A stretch of DNA of 14,283 nt from CAZSDW01 sp964605705 (GTDB lineage Bacteria; Fidelibacterota; UBA2242): positions 1-14,283 of the forward strand of contig CAZSDW010000067.1 of NCBI GenBank assembly GCA_964605705.1. The letters run 5' to 3'. Positions within the stretch are counted from its first letter, which is position 1, and each line of letters begins with the position of its first letter. A program made the position numbers and the translations under genes. Under the pieces are notes generated by a model. The model did not search any database and had not been told where the DNA came from. It saw only the letters and a program-made list of their open reading frames with translations. Below, piece by piece: positions 6,919-14,283 of the stretch.

Positions 6919-9900
6919 ATGAGTTTTACAAAACCCTTTAGTCAAAATCATGAATTTGAGAGTATTACCATTCACCTCTCCTCCCCGGAAGCGATCTTAA
7001 CCCGTTCGCACGGTGAGGTACTGAAACCGGAGACGATCAACTACCGATCATATAAACCGGAAAAAGATGGTCTGTTTTGCGAGAAAATTTTTGGTCCGGT
7101 AAAAGACTGGGAATGCCATTGCGGAAAATACAAACGGATTCGTTATAAAGGGATTATTTGTGACCGATGCGGTGTTGAAGTCGCCAGAAAAAAGGTTCGC
7201 CGGGAGCGGATGGGTCATATTACCCTGGCAGTACCAGTAGTTCATATTTGGTTTTTACGCTCTATTCCGAGCAAATTGTATTACCTGTTGAATATCCGGA
7301 CTAAGAATCTCGAAGAGATTGTCTATTATGAAAAATATGTTGTCCTGAATCGGGGTGGCTCAGACCTTCCTTATAAATCTGTCATCACCGAAGAAGAGTA
7401 TTTCGAGAACATGATAAAATACGGTCCCAAGACCGAACTTTTCGATGATGAAGAAGCCCAGAATTACTTTATCGCTAAAACCGGTGGTGAGGCAATTCGT
7501 GAACTGCTTCAGAAAGTGGATGTTGACATTCTGGTCCGGGAACTAAAAAAAGAACTGAAAACCAAGAAATCGGTCACTCAGAAAACCGAAATTTTAAAAC
7601 GACTAAAAGTCGTCAAAGCTTTTTTGCCCAGTGAAGGCAAACCGGTCAATAAACCTGAATGGATGGTTGTTACGGTTCTACCGGTGATTCCACCGGATTT
7701 AAGACCCTTGGTTCCGCTGGAAGGCGGACGATTTGCTGCCAGTGACCTGAACGATCTTTATCGTCGGGTTATCATTCGGAACAACCGCCTGAAACAGCTG
7801 ATCGAAATCAAAGCGCCTGATGTCATTCTGCGCAATGAAAAACGAATGCTTCAGGAAGCCGTTGACTCCCTGTTCGACAACAGTCGCAGAAGAACAGAAG
7901 TTCGCAGCGGTACCCGTCGTCCCTTGAAAAGTCTCAGTGATATGCTGAAGGGTAAAGAGGGACGTTTTCGTCAGAACCTGCTTGGCAAACGAGTAGATTA
8001 CAGTGGACGATCGGTGATTGTTGTTGGACCAACGTTAGAGCTGAACCAGTGTGGTCTTCCCAAGGAGATGGCAATCGAGCTGTTTAAACCGCACATTATC
8101 CACCAATTGATTCGCCGGCGTTTAGCAAAAACGCCTAAATCGGCAAAATCTATGGTTGACAGGAAAGATGCTGAAGTTTACAAGGTACTGGAATATGTGG
8201 TCAAAGATCATCCCATCCTTCTGAACCGAGCACCAACACTGCACCGTCTGGGTATCCAAGCCTTCCAGCCAGTCCTGATTAATGGAAAAGCAATTCAGAT
8301 CCATCCGCTGGTTTGTGCGGCGTTTAATGCCGACTTTGATGGTGATCAGATGGCTGTTCACGTTCCGTTGTCATTTGAAGCTCTGATGGAATGTCGAATC
8401 CTCGCTTTATCCAGCCATAATATTTTACACCCTGCTCACGGTTATCCGATTGCGATTCCCTCTCAGGATATGGTTCTGGGAGTGTATTACATTACCCGCC
8501 AGAAAGATGGCGTCAAGGGTGAGGGGCTGCTGTTCTCATCAATCGATGAAGCCATTATGGCATATAATAATGATGAGGTTGACCTGCATGCAAGAGTCAA
8601 GATCAGGGTTAATGGAAAAATGGTTGATACCACTCCCGGTCGGGCACTGTTTAACAGTATTCTGCCTAAGGGAATGGAATATATAAACGAATTAATCAGT
8701 AAAAAAACTGTCGAACGCATTGTCGGTCTCTCCTTCCAGGAAGCCGGCAACTATGAAACCGTCAAGTTTCTGGATAATCTGAAAAACCTGGGTTTTAGAT
8801 ATGCCACCCAATCGGGTGTTTCAATCTCAATCTCCGATGTGATGATTCCAACCCAGAAGGAAGAGATTCTGAAAGAATCCTTTGCTCGGGTTGAGGACAT
8901 TCAGAAGAAATTCCAGAAGGGTATCTTAACCGAAGGCGAGCGCTATAATAAGGTTATTGATAACTGGACTCATACGACCAATAAACTGTCGGAAGTGATG
9001 ATTGAGCATATGGCTGCCGATCGTCAGGGATTCAATCCTGTTTTTATGATGGCGGATTCCGGTGCTCGTGGAAGTAGTGAGCAGATTAAACAGTTGGCTG
9101 GTATGCGTGGATTGATGGCGAAACCGCAAAAATCCATGACTGGTCAGGTCGGTGAAATTATTGAAACGCCAATTACGTCAAATTTCAAAGAAGGACTTAC
9201 CGTACTGGAGTACTTTATTTCGACTCACGGTGCTCGTAAAGGTTTGGCGGATACTGCTCTTAAAACAGCCGATGCCGGTTATTTGACTCGTCGTTTGGTC
9301 GATGTGGCTCAGGATGTGGTTATTTCAGAGGATGATTGCGGTACCATTAACGGTATTGATATCACCGCTTTGAAAAAAGAGGAAAATATCATTGAAAACC
9401 TGGCAGACCGTATCGTTGGTCGTGTCGCTCAGGAAGATATTTTCAATCCCGATGATGACAACGAAATTTTTGTTGAAGCCGGTCAGGAAATTACCGAGAA
9501 GAAAGCGTTGCAGATTCAGCGCTCAGGAATTGAAAAGATCCGGATTCGTTCCGTATTGACCTGTGAATCCCATCGCGGTGTCTGCAGTAAATGCTATGGA
9601 CGAAATTTGGCGACCGGAAAATTAATTAATCTTGGTGAGGCGGTTGGAATTATGGCGGCTCAGTCTATCGGTGAGCCGGGAACACAGCTGACATTGCGAA
9701 CTTTCCACTTTGGTGGAACTGCCGCGCGTATCGTCGAGGAATCCGAGACGGTTGCCAAAAGCAAAGGGCGGGTCGTATTTACCGAGAATTATAAAGAGCT
9801 TTTGTACAAAAAAGATAAGTACAATGTTGTACTTTCACGAAATGAGATGATGAGTCTTGTCGATGAAAATAATCGGGTAACTTCGACCTATAATATTCCT

Positions 9901-11193
9901 TACGGCGCCCACATGCTTGTCAAAGATGGTGATGACATCAAAGTCGGGCAAACCTTGTTCCGTTGGGATATTTACATGGATCAGATACTGGCGCTTCATG
10001 ATGGAAAAGTCCGCTTTGTGGATTTGATCGAGAATGTCAGTTACAGTATTGAAGCCGATGAGTCGGGGCATAAATCGACGACGGTCATTGAAGCCAAAGA
10101 CCGCACTATTCAGCCAAGGATTGATATTATCAGCCTGGAAGGTGGTCAGGAAGTGGTCCATCCCGGATTTATTTTACCTGTTCGGGCGATGCTTGTTGTG
10201 AAGAATGGTGAAGATGTCGTCGCGGGCGATGTCATTGCCAAGATTCCGAAAGAAATGGGTAAAACCAGTGATATTACCGGTGGTCTGCCACGAGTCGCCG
10301 AATTATTTGAAGCTCGTCGTCCCAGTGATCCGTCAATTATTACTGAAATTGATGGTATTGTGAGTTTTGGTAAAACCGAAAAGGGTATTCGTGAGATTCT
10401 GGTTTCCAGTCCTGATGGATCACAGAAAAAGTACAAAATGCCTTACGGTCGGTTCGTTCTGGTGAACCAGGGTGACGAGGTAAAAGCCGGTGATCGCTTG
10501 TGTGAAGGACCGGTTACGCCTCAGGATATTCTGGCAGTTCAGGATCCGCGAAAGGTTCAGGAATACCTTGTAAACGAAATTCAGGAAGTTTACCGTCTCC
10601 AGGGTGTCCGAATCAACGATAAACATATTGAAGTTATCGTCCGTCAGATGATGCAGAAAGTTCGTATTGAGGATTCCGGTGATACTGACCTGCTTGAAAA
10701 AGACCGCGTCAACCGGCACGAGCTGATCGAAGAAAACAATCGGATTAAAGAGTATGTCGTCATTACAAATGTGGGTGATTCGGATTGGGATCTCGAAGAT
10801 GTGGTTTCCAAGAAGGAGTTCGCGAAATTCAACCGTTTATTGAAGGAAGAAGGACGCAATCCTGCGAAAGCTCGTCCTGCCCGTCCCGCCCAGTTTACAG
10901 AAATTCTTCTGGGTATCACCCGGGCATCTTTGAACACAGAGTCATTCCTGTCAGCAGCATCGTTTCAGGAAACAACCCGAGTGCTCACAGATGCAGCTGT
11001 TGCCGGTAAGGTGGACAACCTGAGAGGTTTGAAGGAAAACATTCTGATGGGGCACCTGATTCCTGCCGGAACCGGTCTGCGTAAGTATAACGATATCCTG
11101 GTTGTTGAACCGGAAGAAGAGCTAGAAGAATGGGATTCAATTAGAGAAAGAGAGCGCTCAAAAGAAGATGAACTTGCCGCGCTTCAAAAATAA
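6919..11193 (+). CDS. rpoC: DNA-directed RNA polymerase subunit beta'
   Basis: RpoC carries the catalytic Mg2+ ions of RNA polymerase and forms the clamp, bridge helix and trigger loop. The 1424-residue protein is complete. The N-terminal zinc site uses C66, C68, C81 and C84. The catalytic motif NADFDGD is at 470-476, with aspartates 472, 474 and 476. The bridge helix region runs about 763-798 (THGARKGLADTALKTADAGY). A second zinc site uses C807, C882, C889 and C892. The trigger loop starts near L926-R927-H930 and is split by an insertion of about 177 residues (about 937-1113), at the position of E. coli beta'SI3, before TSDITGGLPRVAELFEARRP. The jaw/C-terminal part contains an extra charged stretch before ILLGITRASL, and the end is acidic (EPEEELEEWDSI and onward). 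The ATG has GGAGGT (6901-6906), at a longish spacing of 12 bases. Confidence 0.99.
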   Translation: MSFTKPFSQNHEFESITIHLSSPEAILTRSHGEVLKPETINYRSYKPEKDGLFCEKIFGPVKDWECHCGKYKRIRYKGIICDRCGVEVARKKVRRERMGHITLAVPVVHIWFLRSIPSKLYYLLNIRTKNLEEIVYYEKYVVLNRGGSDLPYKSVITEEEYFENMIKYGPKTELFDDEEAQNYFIAKTGGEAIRELLQKVDVDILVRELKKELKTKKSVTQKTEILKRLKVVKAFLPSEGKPVNKPEWMVVTVLPVIPPDLRPLVPLEGGRFAASDLNDLYRRVIIRNNRLKQLIEIKAPDVILRNEKRMLQEAVDSLFDNSRRRTEVRSGTRRPLKSLSDMLKGKEGRFRQNLLGKRVDYSGRSVIVVGPTLELNQCGLPKEMAIELFKPHIIHQLIRRRLAKTPKSAKSMVDRKDAEVYKVLEYVVKDHPILLNRAPTLHRLGIQAFQPVLINGKAIQIHPLVCAAFNADFDGDQMAVHVPLSFEALMECRILALSSHNILHPAHGYPIAIPSQDMVLGVYYITRQKDGVKGEGLLFSSIDEAIMAYNNDEVDLHARVKIRVNGKMVDTTPGRALFNSILPKGMEYINELISKKTVERIVGLSFQEAGNYETVKFLDNLKNLGFRYATQSGVSISISDVMIPTQKEEILKESFARVEDIQKKFQKGILTEGERYNKVIDNWTHTTNKLSEVMIEHMAADRQGFNPVFMMADSGARGSSEQIKQLAGMRGLMAKPQKSMTGQVGEIIETPITSNFKEGLTVLEYFISTHGARKGLADTALKTADAGYLTRRLVDVAQDVVISEDDCGTINGIDITALKKEENIIENLADRIVGRVAQEDIFNPDDDNEIFVEAGQEITEKKALQIQRSGIEKIRIRSVLTCESHRGVCSKCYGRNLATGKLINLGEAVGIMAAQSIGEPGTQLTLRTFHFGGTAARIVEESETVAKSKGRVVFTENYKELLYKKDKYNVVLSRNEMMSLVDENNRVTSTYNIPYGAHMLVKDGDDIKVGQTLFRWDIYMDQILALHDGKVRFVDLIENVSYSIEADESGHKSTTVIEAKDRTIQPRIDIISLEGGQEVVHPGFILPVRAMLVVKNGEDVVAGDVIAKIPKEMGKTSDITGGLPRVAELFEARRPSDPSIITEIDGIVSFGKTEKGIREILVSSPDGSQKKYKMPYGRFVLVNQGDEVKAGDRLCEGPVTPQDILAVQDPRKVQEYLVNEIQEVYRLQGVRINDKHIEVIVRQMMQKVRIEDSGDTDLLEKDRVNRHELIEENNRIKEYVVITNVGDSDWDLEDVVSKKEFAKFNRLLKEEGRNPAKARPARPAQFTEILLGITRASLNTESFLSAASFQETTRVLTDAAVAGKVDNLRGLKENILMGHLIPAGTGLRKYNDILVVEPEEELEEWDSIRERERSKEDELAALQK

Positions 11194-11265
11194 AATTAAA
11201 GATAAAATGTATTGCTTAAAAAATAAAGAAATAGTATTTTTACAGGCTTTTATAATGGAGAAAAT
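11194..11265 (+). other. AT-rich gap between rpoC and rpsL
   Basis: These 72 bases separate the RNA polymerase genes from the str block and are strikingly A+T-rich. They contain a weak all-A/T inverted repeat, AAAAATA (11219-11225) and TATTTTT (11235-11241), too weak to act as a terminator by itself. TATAAT occurs at 11251-11256, but it abuts the rpsL ribosome site GGAG (11257-11260) and has no well-spaced -35 partner. I see no credible terminator, so read-through from rpoC into rpsL is likely. A separate promoter is possible but cannot be supported from these bases. Confidence 0.5.
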
Positions 11266-11637
11266 ATGCCAACGATCAACCAGTTAGTACGCAAAGGTAG
11301 AAGGACTGTAAGCAAGAAAGAGAAAGCACCGGCTCTGAAGGGATGTCCGCAAAAGAGAGGTGTATGTACACGTGTTTACACAACGACTCCGAAGAAACCG
11401 AACTCAGCATTACGAAAAGTTGCCCGTGTCCGACTGGTCAATGGCAAGGAAGTCAATGCCTATATTCCCGGTGAGGGACATAACCTTCAGGAGCATTCAC
11501 TTGTTCTGGTTGAAGGTGGTCGTGTCAAGGACCTTCCGGGTGTTCGTTACCATATTATTCGTGGGACGCTCGATACCAGTGGCGTTAATGATAGAAAAAA
11601 CAGTCGTTCCAGATACGGGACTAAACGTCCATCATAA
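11266..11637 (+). CDS. rpsL: 30S ribosomal protein S12
   Basis: S12 sits at the decoding centre and governs reading accuracy; mutations in it give streptomycin resistance. The 123-residue protein aligns with E. coli S12 without shifts in the central part. TTTPKKPNSALRK spans 39-51 with the wild-type K43, and GGRVKDLPGVRYH spans 84-96 with wild-type K88. D89, the residue that RimO methylthiolates in many bacteria, is present. PQKRGVCTRVYT at 28-39 is also conserved. These residues predict a streptomycin-sensitive, normal-accuracy S12. The ATG at 11266 has GGAG at 11257-11260. The gene opens the str block and is followed 15 bases later by rpsG. Confidence 0.99.
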   Translation: MPTINQLVRKGRRTVSKKEKAPALKGCPQKRGVCTRVYTTTPKKPNSALRKVARVRLVNGKEVNAYIPGEGHNLQEHSLVLVEGGRVKDLPGVRYHIIRGTLDTSGVNDRKNSRSRYGTKRPS

Positions 11638-11652
11638 CAGGGAGTTAACCGA

Positions 11653-12120
11653 ATGTCACGTAGAAAGAAAATCGTTGCTCGTGAAATTATACCCGATCCA
11701 AAATATGGTGATATCGATGTTGCCAGATTTATCAGTTATGTCCTGAGAGAGGGCAAACGGTCCGTGGCTGAAAAAATATTTTACGATGCAATGGAGATTA
11801 TTCAGGATAAACGCAAATCCAATGGTTTGGATGTATTTCGTAAAGCAATGAGTAATGTCGCTCCTGTTATGGAAGTCAAATCAAGAAGAATTGGTGGCGC
11901 CACCTATCAGGTACCGATTGAAGTCAAGCCCAAAAGAAGATTTGCCTTGGCTTCCCGCTGGATGATTAATTTTGCCAAAGCCCGACCGGGAAAATCCATG
12001 GCGGAAAAACTGGCGGCTGAAATGATGGCTGCTGCGGATGGCGATGGCGCTTCTATAAAGAAGCGAGACGACACCCATCGCATGGCTGAAGCTAACAAGG
12101 CATTTGCGCATTTTAGATAA
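11653..12120 (+). CDS. rpsG: 30S ribosomal protein S7
   Basis: S7 nucleates assembly of the 30S head by binding the 3' domain of 16S rRNA and contacts E-site tRNA; in E. coli it also represses the str operon mRNA. The 155-residue protein has the common short bacterial length. It starts MSRRKKIVAREIIPDPKYGD, with the basic N-terminus that lies on rRNA. LREGKRSVAEKIFYDAM at 31-47 is the first helix-pair region. The beta-hairpin EVKSRRIGGATYQVPIEV at 74-91 reaches toward the E site. RWMINFAKARPGKSMAEKLA at 102-121 is the conserved C-terminal helical region. The ribosome site GGGAG (11640-11644) is 8 bases before the ATG. The 15-base gap from rpsL is too short to contain an E. coli-style S7 operator. 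Confidence 0.99.
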   Translation: MSRRKKIVAREIIPDPKYGDIDVARFISYVLREGKRSVAEKIFYDAMEIIQDKRKSNGLDVFRKAMSNVAPVMEVKSRRIGGATYQVPIEVKPKRRFALASRWMINFAKARPGKSMAEKLAAEMMAAADGDGASIKKRDDTHRMAEANKAFAHFR

Positions 12121-12130
12121 TAGGTAAACC

Positions 12131-14230
12131 GTGCCGAAAGAAGTACTAAGTAACGTTCGAAATATTGGAATTATGGCGCATATCGATGCGGGTAAGACCA
12201 CAACGACCGAACGGATTCTATTCTATACGGGGCGGTTACATAAAATGGGTGAGGTTCACGAAGGTTCCGCGACGATGGACTGGATGACCCAGGAAAAGGA
12301 ACGCGGAATCACCATTACATCTGCTGCGACAACGTGCTATTGGAACAAGCATCGGATCAATATTATCGATACGCCCGGTCACGTTGATTTTACCGCTGAA
12401 GTCGAGCGGGCACTCCGGGTGTTGGATGGTGCGATAGCTATTTTTTGCGGTGTCGGCGGTGTCGAACCACAGAGCGAAACGGTTTGGCGCCAGGCGGACA
12501 AATATCATATTCCCCGCATTGCGTTTGTGAATAAAATGGATCGAGCCGGTGCGGATTTTTATGCTGTCTTAGCGATGATTAAAAACCGGCTGAAAGCCAC
12601 GCCGGTCGCGATTTCTCTGCCGATTGGTTCGGGCGAAATGTTTACCGGTATTATCGATCTGATTCAGTTCAAGAGTATTATTTATGACGCCAGCGCTCTG
12701 GGCGCAAAATATTATATCGGTGAAATCCCCGACGATTTAAAGGAAATTGCCGAAGAATATCGTGTAAAACTTATTGAAGAAGCTGCCAATTATGATGATG
12801 TGCTCTTTGCGAAATATCTGAATGGGGATGTCATTGAGGCAAAAGATATAGAGAAAGCACTGCGCGCCGGGACTTTACGAAATAAAATTGTGCCGGTTCT
12901 CTGCGGCTCCGCTTTTAAAAATAAAGGTGTTCAGCCGCTGCTGGATGCCGTTGTGGATTTCCTGCCGTCACCTTTCGACATTCCTCCTGTCCAGGGAGTG
13001 AATCTAAAGGGAACCGTGATTAAGCGGGAAGCCAATCCGGATGAGTCAACCTCGGCGTTGATTTTTAAAATTATGACCGATACCCATGTTGGCAGATTAA
13101 GTTTTGTCCGGGTTTATTCCGGCTCGATAAAAAAAGGCAGTGTTCTGTATAATTCAACCGTTGACAAAAAAGAACGTGTCAGCCGTCTGCTGTTAATGCA
13201 CGCTAATAAACGTGAGGACCGGGACGAACTGACAACCGGAGAAATTGGCGCGCTGGTTGGACTCAAATTCAGCTTTACCGGGCATACCCTCTGCGATTCA
13301 AAAAATCCGATTATTCTTGAGTCTATGGACTTTCCGGAGCCGGTAATCGCGATTACAGTAGAACCCAAGAGCAAAGCCGATTCGGATAATCTGAAACTAT
13401 CCCTGGAAAAATTATCTTACGAAGACCCGACTTTCAAAATTTCCGAAGATGAAGACACAGGTCAAATCATCATTTCGGGAATGGGTGAACTGCATCTGGA
13501 AATCCTGGTTGATCGGCTGCTGCGAGAATTTAGGATTCAAGCCCATGTCGGCAAACCGCAGGTTTCCTATCGTGAAACAGTGGAGATTAAATCTCAAGGA
13601 GCAGGACGTTTTGATCGCCAGACTGGTGGTAAATCGCAGTTTGCGGTTGTGAATCTGACGATTGCACCGGACAGCAGTGCTGATCACGGCGTGATTATTC
13701 AGAATGATATTTCGAAATTGGATGTACCGAAAGTATTTTTTCCTGCGATTGAGCGAGGAATTCAAAACAGTGTAAAAAGCGGAGTGATTGCCGGATACGC
13801 TCTGCATAAAATTCGGGTTGTTCTTATCAGTGCGGAATTCCGTGAGAATGACAGCACAGAATTAGCTTATGAGGTCGCTGCAGCCTTAGCGTTGGAGGAT
13901 GCTCTTTATAAAGCTAAGCCGGCAATATTGGAACCGATCATGTCCTTGGAAGTATCGGTACCGGACGCTTATCTGGGTGATATCATTAATGACCTTAATA
14001 CCCGGCGAGCGAATATTCTGAGGATGGATAAACGGAATGATATTAACATTGTGGATGCAATGATTCCATTACGTGAATCATTTGGTTATGCCACCGATTT
14101 AAGATCTTTAAGTCAGGGAAGAGCGGTTTTTAGCATGCAATTTTCCAGTTATGAAAAATGTGATAAAAAAATTCAGCGGGAAATTGTCGAGAAAACCAGA
14201 GGATTCGTTCCCGAATTTTTACAAAACTAA
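12131..14230 (+). CDS. fusA: Elongation factor G-like translational GTPase with divergent domain IV
   Basis: By family and position (rpsL-rpsG-fusA-tuf) this is EF-G, the GTPase that drives tRNA-mRNA translocation and, with RRF, splits ribosomes. The 699-residue, five-domain length is normal. GTPase motifs are intact: AHIDAGKT at 16-23, RGIT around 58-61, DTPGH at 80-84, NKMD at 134-137 and GSA at 259-261. Domain III has GMGELHLE, and domain V has GYATDLRSLSQGRA, both conserved. Several normally near-constant places differ. Domain II has DTHVG at 317-321 (usually DPFVG) and FTGHT at 382-386 (usually TTGDT). In domain IV, loop KSQFAVV (501-507) replaces GRGQYGHV-type sequence, and the tip residue equivalent to E. 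coli H583 is R571. It starts on GTG with only a short AGGT site. It may be the sole translocase or an EF-G2-like paralogue; a second fusA elsewhere would favour the latter. Confidence 0.93.
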   Translation: MPKEVLSNVRNIGIMAHIDAGKTTTTERILFYTGRLHKMGEVHEGSATMDWMTQEKERGITITSAATTCYWNKHRINIIDTPGHVDFTAEVERALRVLDGAIAIFCGVGGVEPQSETVWRQADKYHIPRIAFVNKMDRAGADFYAVLAMIKNRLKATPVAISLPIGSGEMFTGIIDLIQFKSIIYDASALGAKYYIGEIPDDLKEIAEEYRVKLIEEAANYDDVLFAKYLNGDVIEAKDIEKALRAGTLRNKIVPVLCGSAFKNKGVQPLLDAVVDFLPSPFDIPPVQGVNLKGTVIKREANPDESTSALIFKIMTDTHVGRLSFVRVYSGSIKKGSVLYNSTVDKKERVSRLLLMHANKREDRDELTTGEIGALVGLKFSFTGHTLCDSKNPIILESMDFPEPVIAITVEPKSKADSDNLKLSLEKLSYEDPTFKISEDEDTGQIIISGMGELHLEILVDRLLREFRIQAHVGKPQVSYRETVEIKSQGAGRFDRQTGGKSQFAVVNLTIAPDSSADHGVIIQNDISKLDVPKVFFPAIERGIQNSVKSGVIAGYALHKIRVVLISAEFRENDSTELAYEVAAALALEDALYKAKPAILEPIMSLEVSVPDAYLGDIINDLNTRRANILRMDKRNDINIVDAMIPLRESFGYATDLRSLSQGRAVFSMQFSSYEKCDKKIQREIVEKTRGFVPEFLQN

Positions 14231-14239
14231 GGAGAGCCC

Positions 14240-14283
14240 ATGGCGAAGGAACAATTTAAGCGTACGAAGCCCCATGTGAATGT
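14240..14283 (+). CDS. tuf: Elongation factor Tu, N-terminal start (partial)
   Basis: The last 44 bases encode MAKEQFKRTKPHVN and the start of the next codon (GT), the nearly invariant opening of EF-Tu, which delivers aminoacyl-tRNA to the ribosome as a GTP complex. The expected continuation, the GHVDHGKT nucleotide-binding loop, lies beyond the window. The ATG is 9 bases after the fusA stop with GGAGAG at 14231-14236 as ribosome site, a much stronger signal than that of fusA. Its place completes the str operon order. Because rpmG at the left edge is commonly preceded by another tuf copy, the genome may have two. Confidence 0.95.
   Translation, partial: MAKEQFKRTKPHVN

Noticed and set aside
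10146..10937. Chain of minus-strand open frames inside rpoC
   Set aside because: They are overlapping shadows of the conserved rpoC codons with no recognisable domain or start signal.
11219..11241. Inverted repeat AAAAATA/TATTTTT after rpoC as a terminator
   Set aside because: The 7-bp all-A/T stem with a 9-base loop has no G-C pairs and is followed by ACAGG; it is too unstable to terminate.
11251..11256. Perfect TATAAT just before rpsL as a -10 box
   Set aside because: A start from it would fall at about the rpsL ATG and exclude the ribosome site GGAG from the mRNA; no -35-like hexamer sits 16-18 bases upstream (that stretch reads GAAATA-like).
1..14283. A hidden new system (mobile element, defence island, CRISPR, inserted cargo gene)
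   Set aside because: Every sizeable stretch is covered by a conserved housekeeping gene in the standard order; total non-coding sequence is small, and no direct repeats, integrase, transposase or foreign-looking insert is visible.

Overview
The window is a single, gap-free run of translation and transcription core genes, all on the + strand. In order it holds the tail of rpmG (L33), tRNA-Trp(CCA), secE, nusG, rplK, rplA, rplJ, rplL, rpoB, rpoC, rpsL, rpsG, fusA and the first codons of tuf. This is the fused 'rif' (rpmG-trnW-secE-nusG-rplKAJL-rpoBC) and 'str' (rpsL-rpsG-fusA-tuf) arrangement known from many bacteria. No mobile element, CRISPR array, prophage or foreign cargo is visible, and no minus-strand gene is credible.

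Organism: a bacterium of moderate GC. RpoB and RpoC look most like the Fibrobacteres-Chlorobi-Bacteroidetes (FCB) assemblage. The RpoB rifampicin-pocket segment reads SQLSQFMDQTNPLAEITHKR, with Thr and Ala at the positions equivalent to E. coli N518 and S522, as I recall for Bacteroidota. RpoC carries a large trigger-loop insertion and FCB-like N- and C-terminal regions. However, most genes here have clear Shine-Dalgarno sequences (GGAGG-type), which true Bacteroidota largely lack. A non-Bacteroidota FCB-type phylum (for example a Calditrichota, Marinimicrobia or KSB1-like lineage) is my best inference; a marker-gene tree would settle it.

Layout: 1-38 rpmG end; 50-122 tRNA; 180-897 secE-nusG (protein secretion and transcription elongation); 906-2996 four 50S stalk proteins; 2997-3100 a non-coding gap with a 10-bp perfect hairpin and a possible promoter; 3101-11193 rpoBC; 11194-11265 an AT-rich gap; 11266-14230 rpsL-rpsG-fusA; 14240 to the edge tuf. 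Gaps inside the blocks are mostly 7-36 bases, so co-transcription and translational coupling are likely. The two larger gaps separate the stalk genes from rpoB and rpoC from rpsL, the places where differential expression would be expected.

Most of the window is ordinary housekeeping DNA. The clearest oddity is fusA. Its GTPase motifs are intact, but domain IV, which enters the ribosomal A site, is divergent: the tip histidine equivalent to E. coli H583 is Arg, and the GRGQYGHV loop is changed to KSQFAVV. Other normally near-invariant positions in domain II also differ. The str-operon EF-G may therefore be a non-canonical paralogue. Secondary points are a three-fold 11-residue repeat in the L10 C-terminal helix (predicting three L7/L12 dimers), the hairpin plus promoter-like overlap before rpoB, a TTG start for rpoB and a GTG start for fusA.
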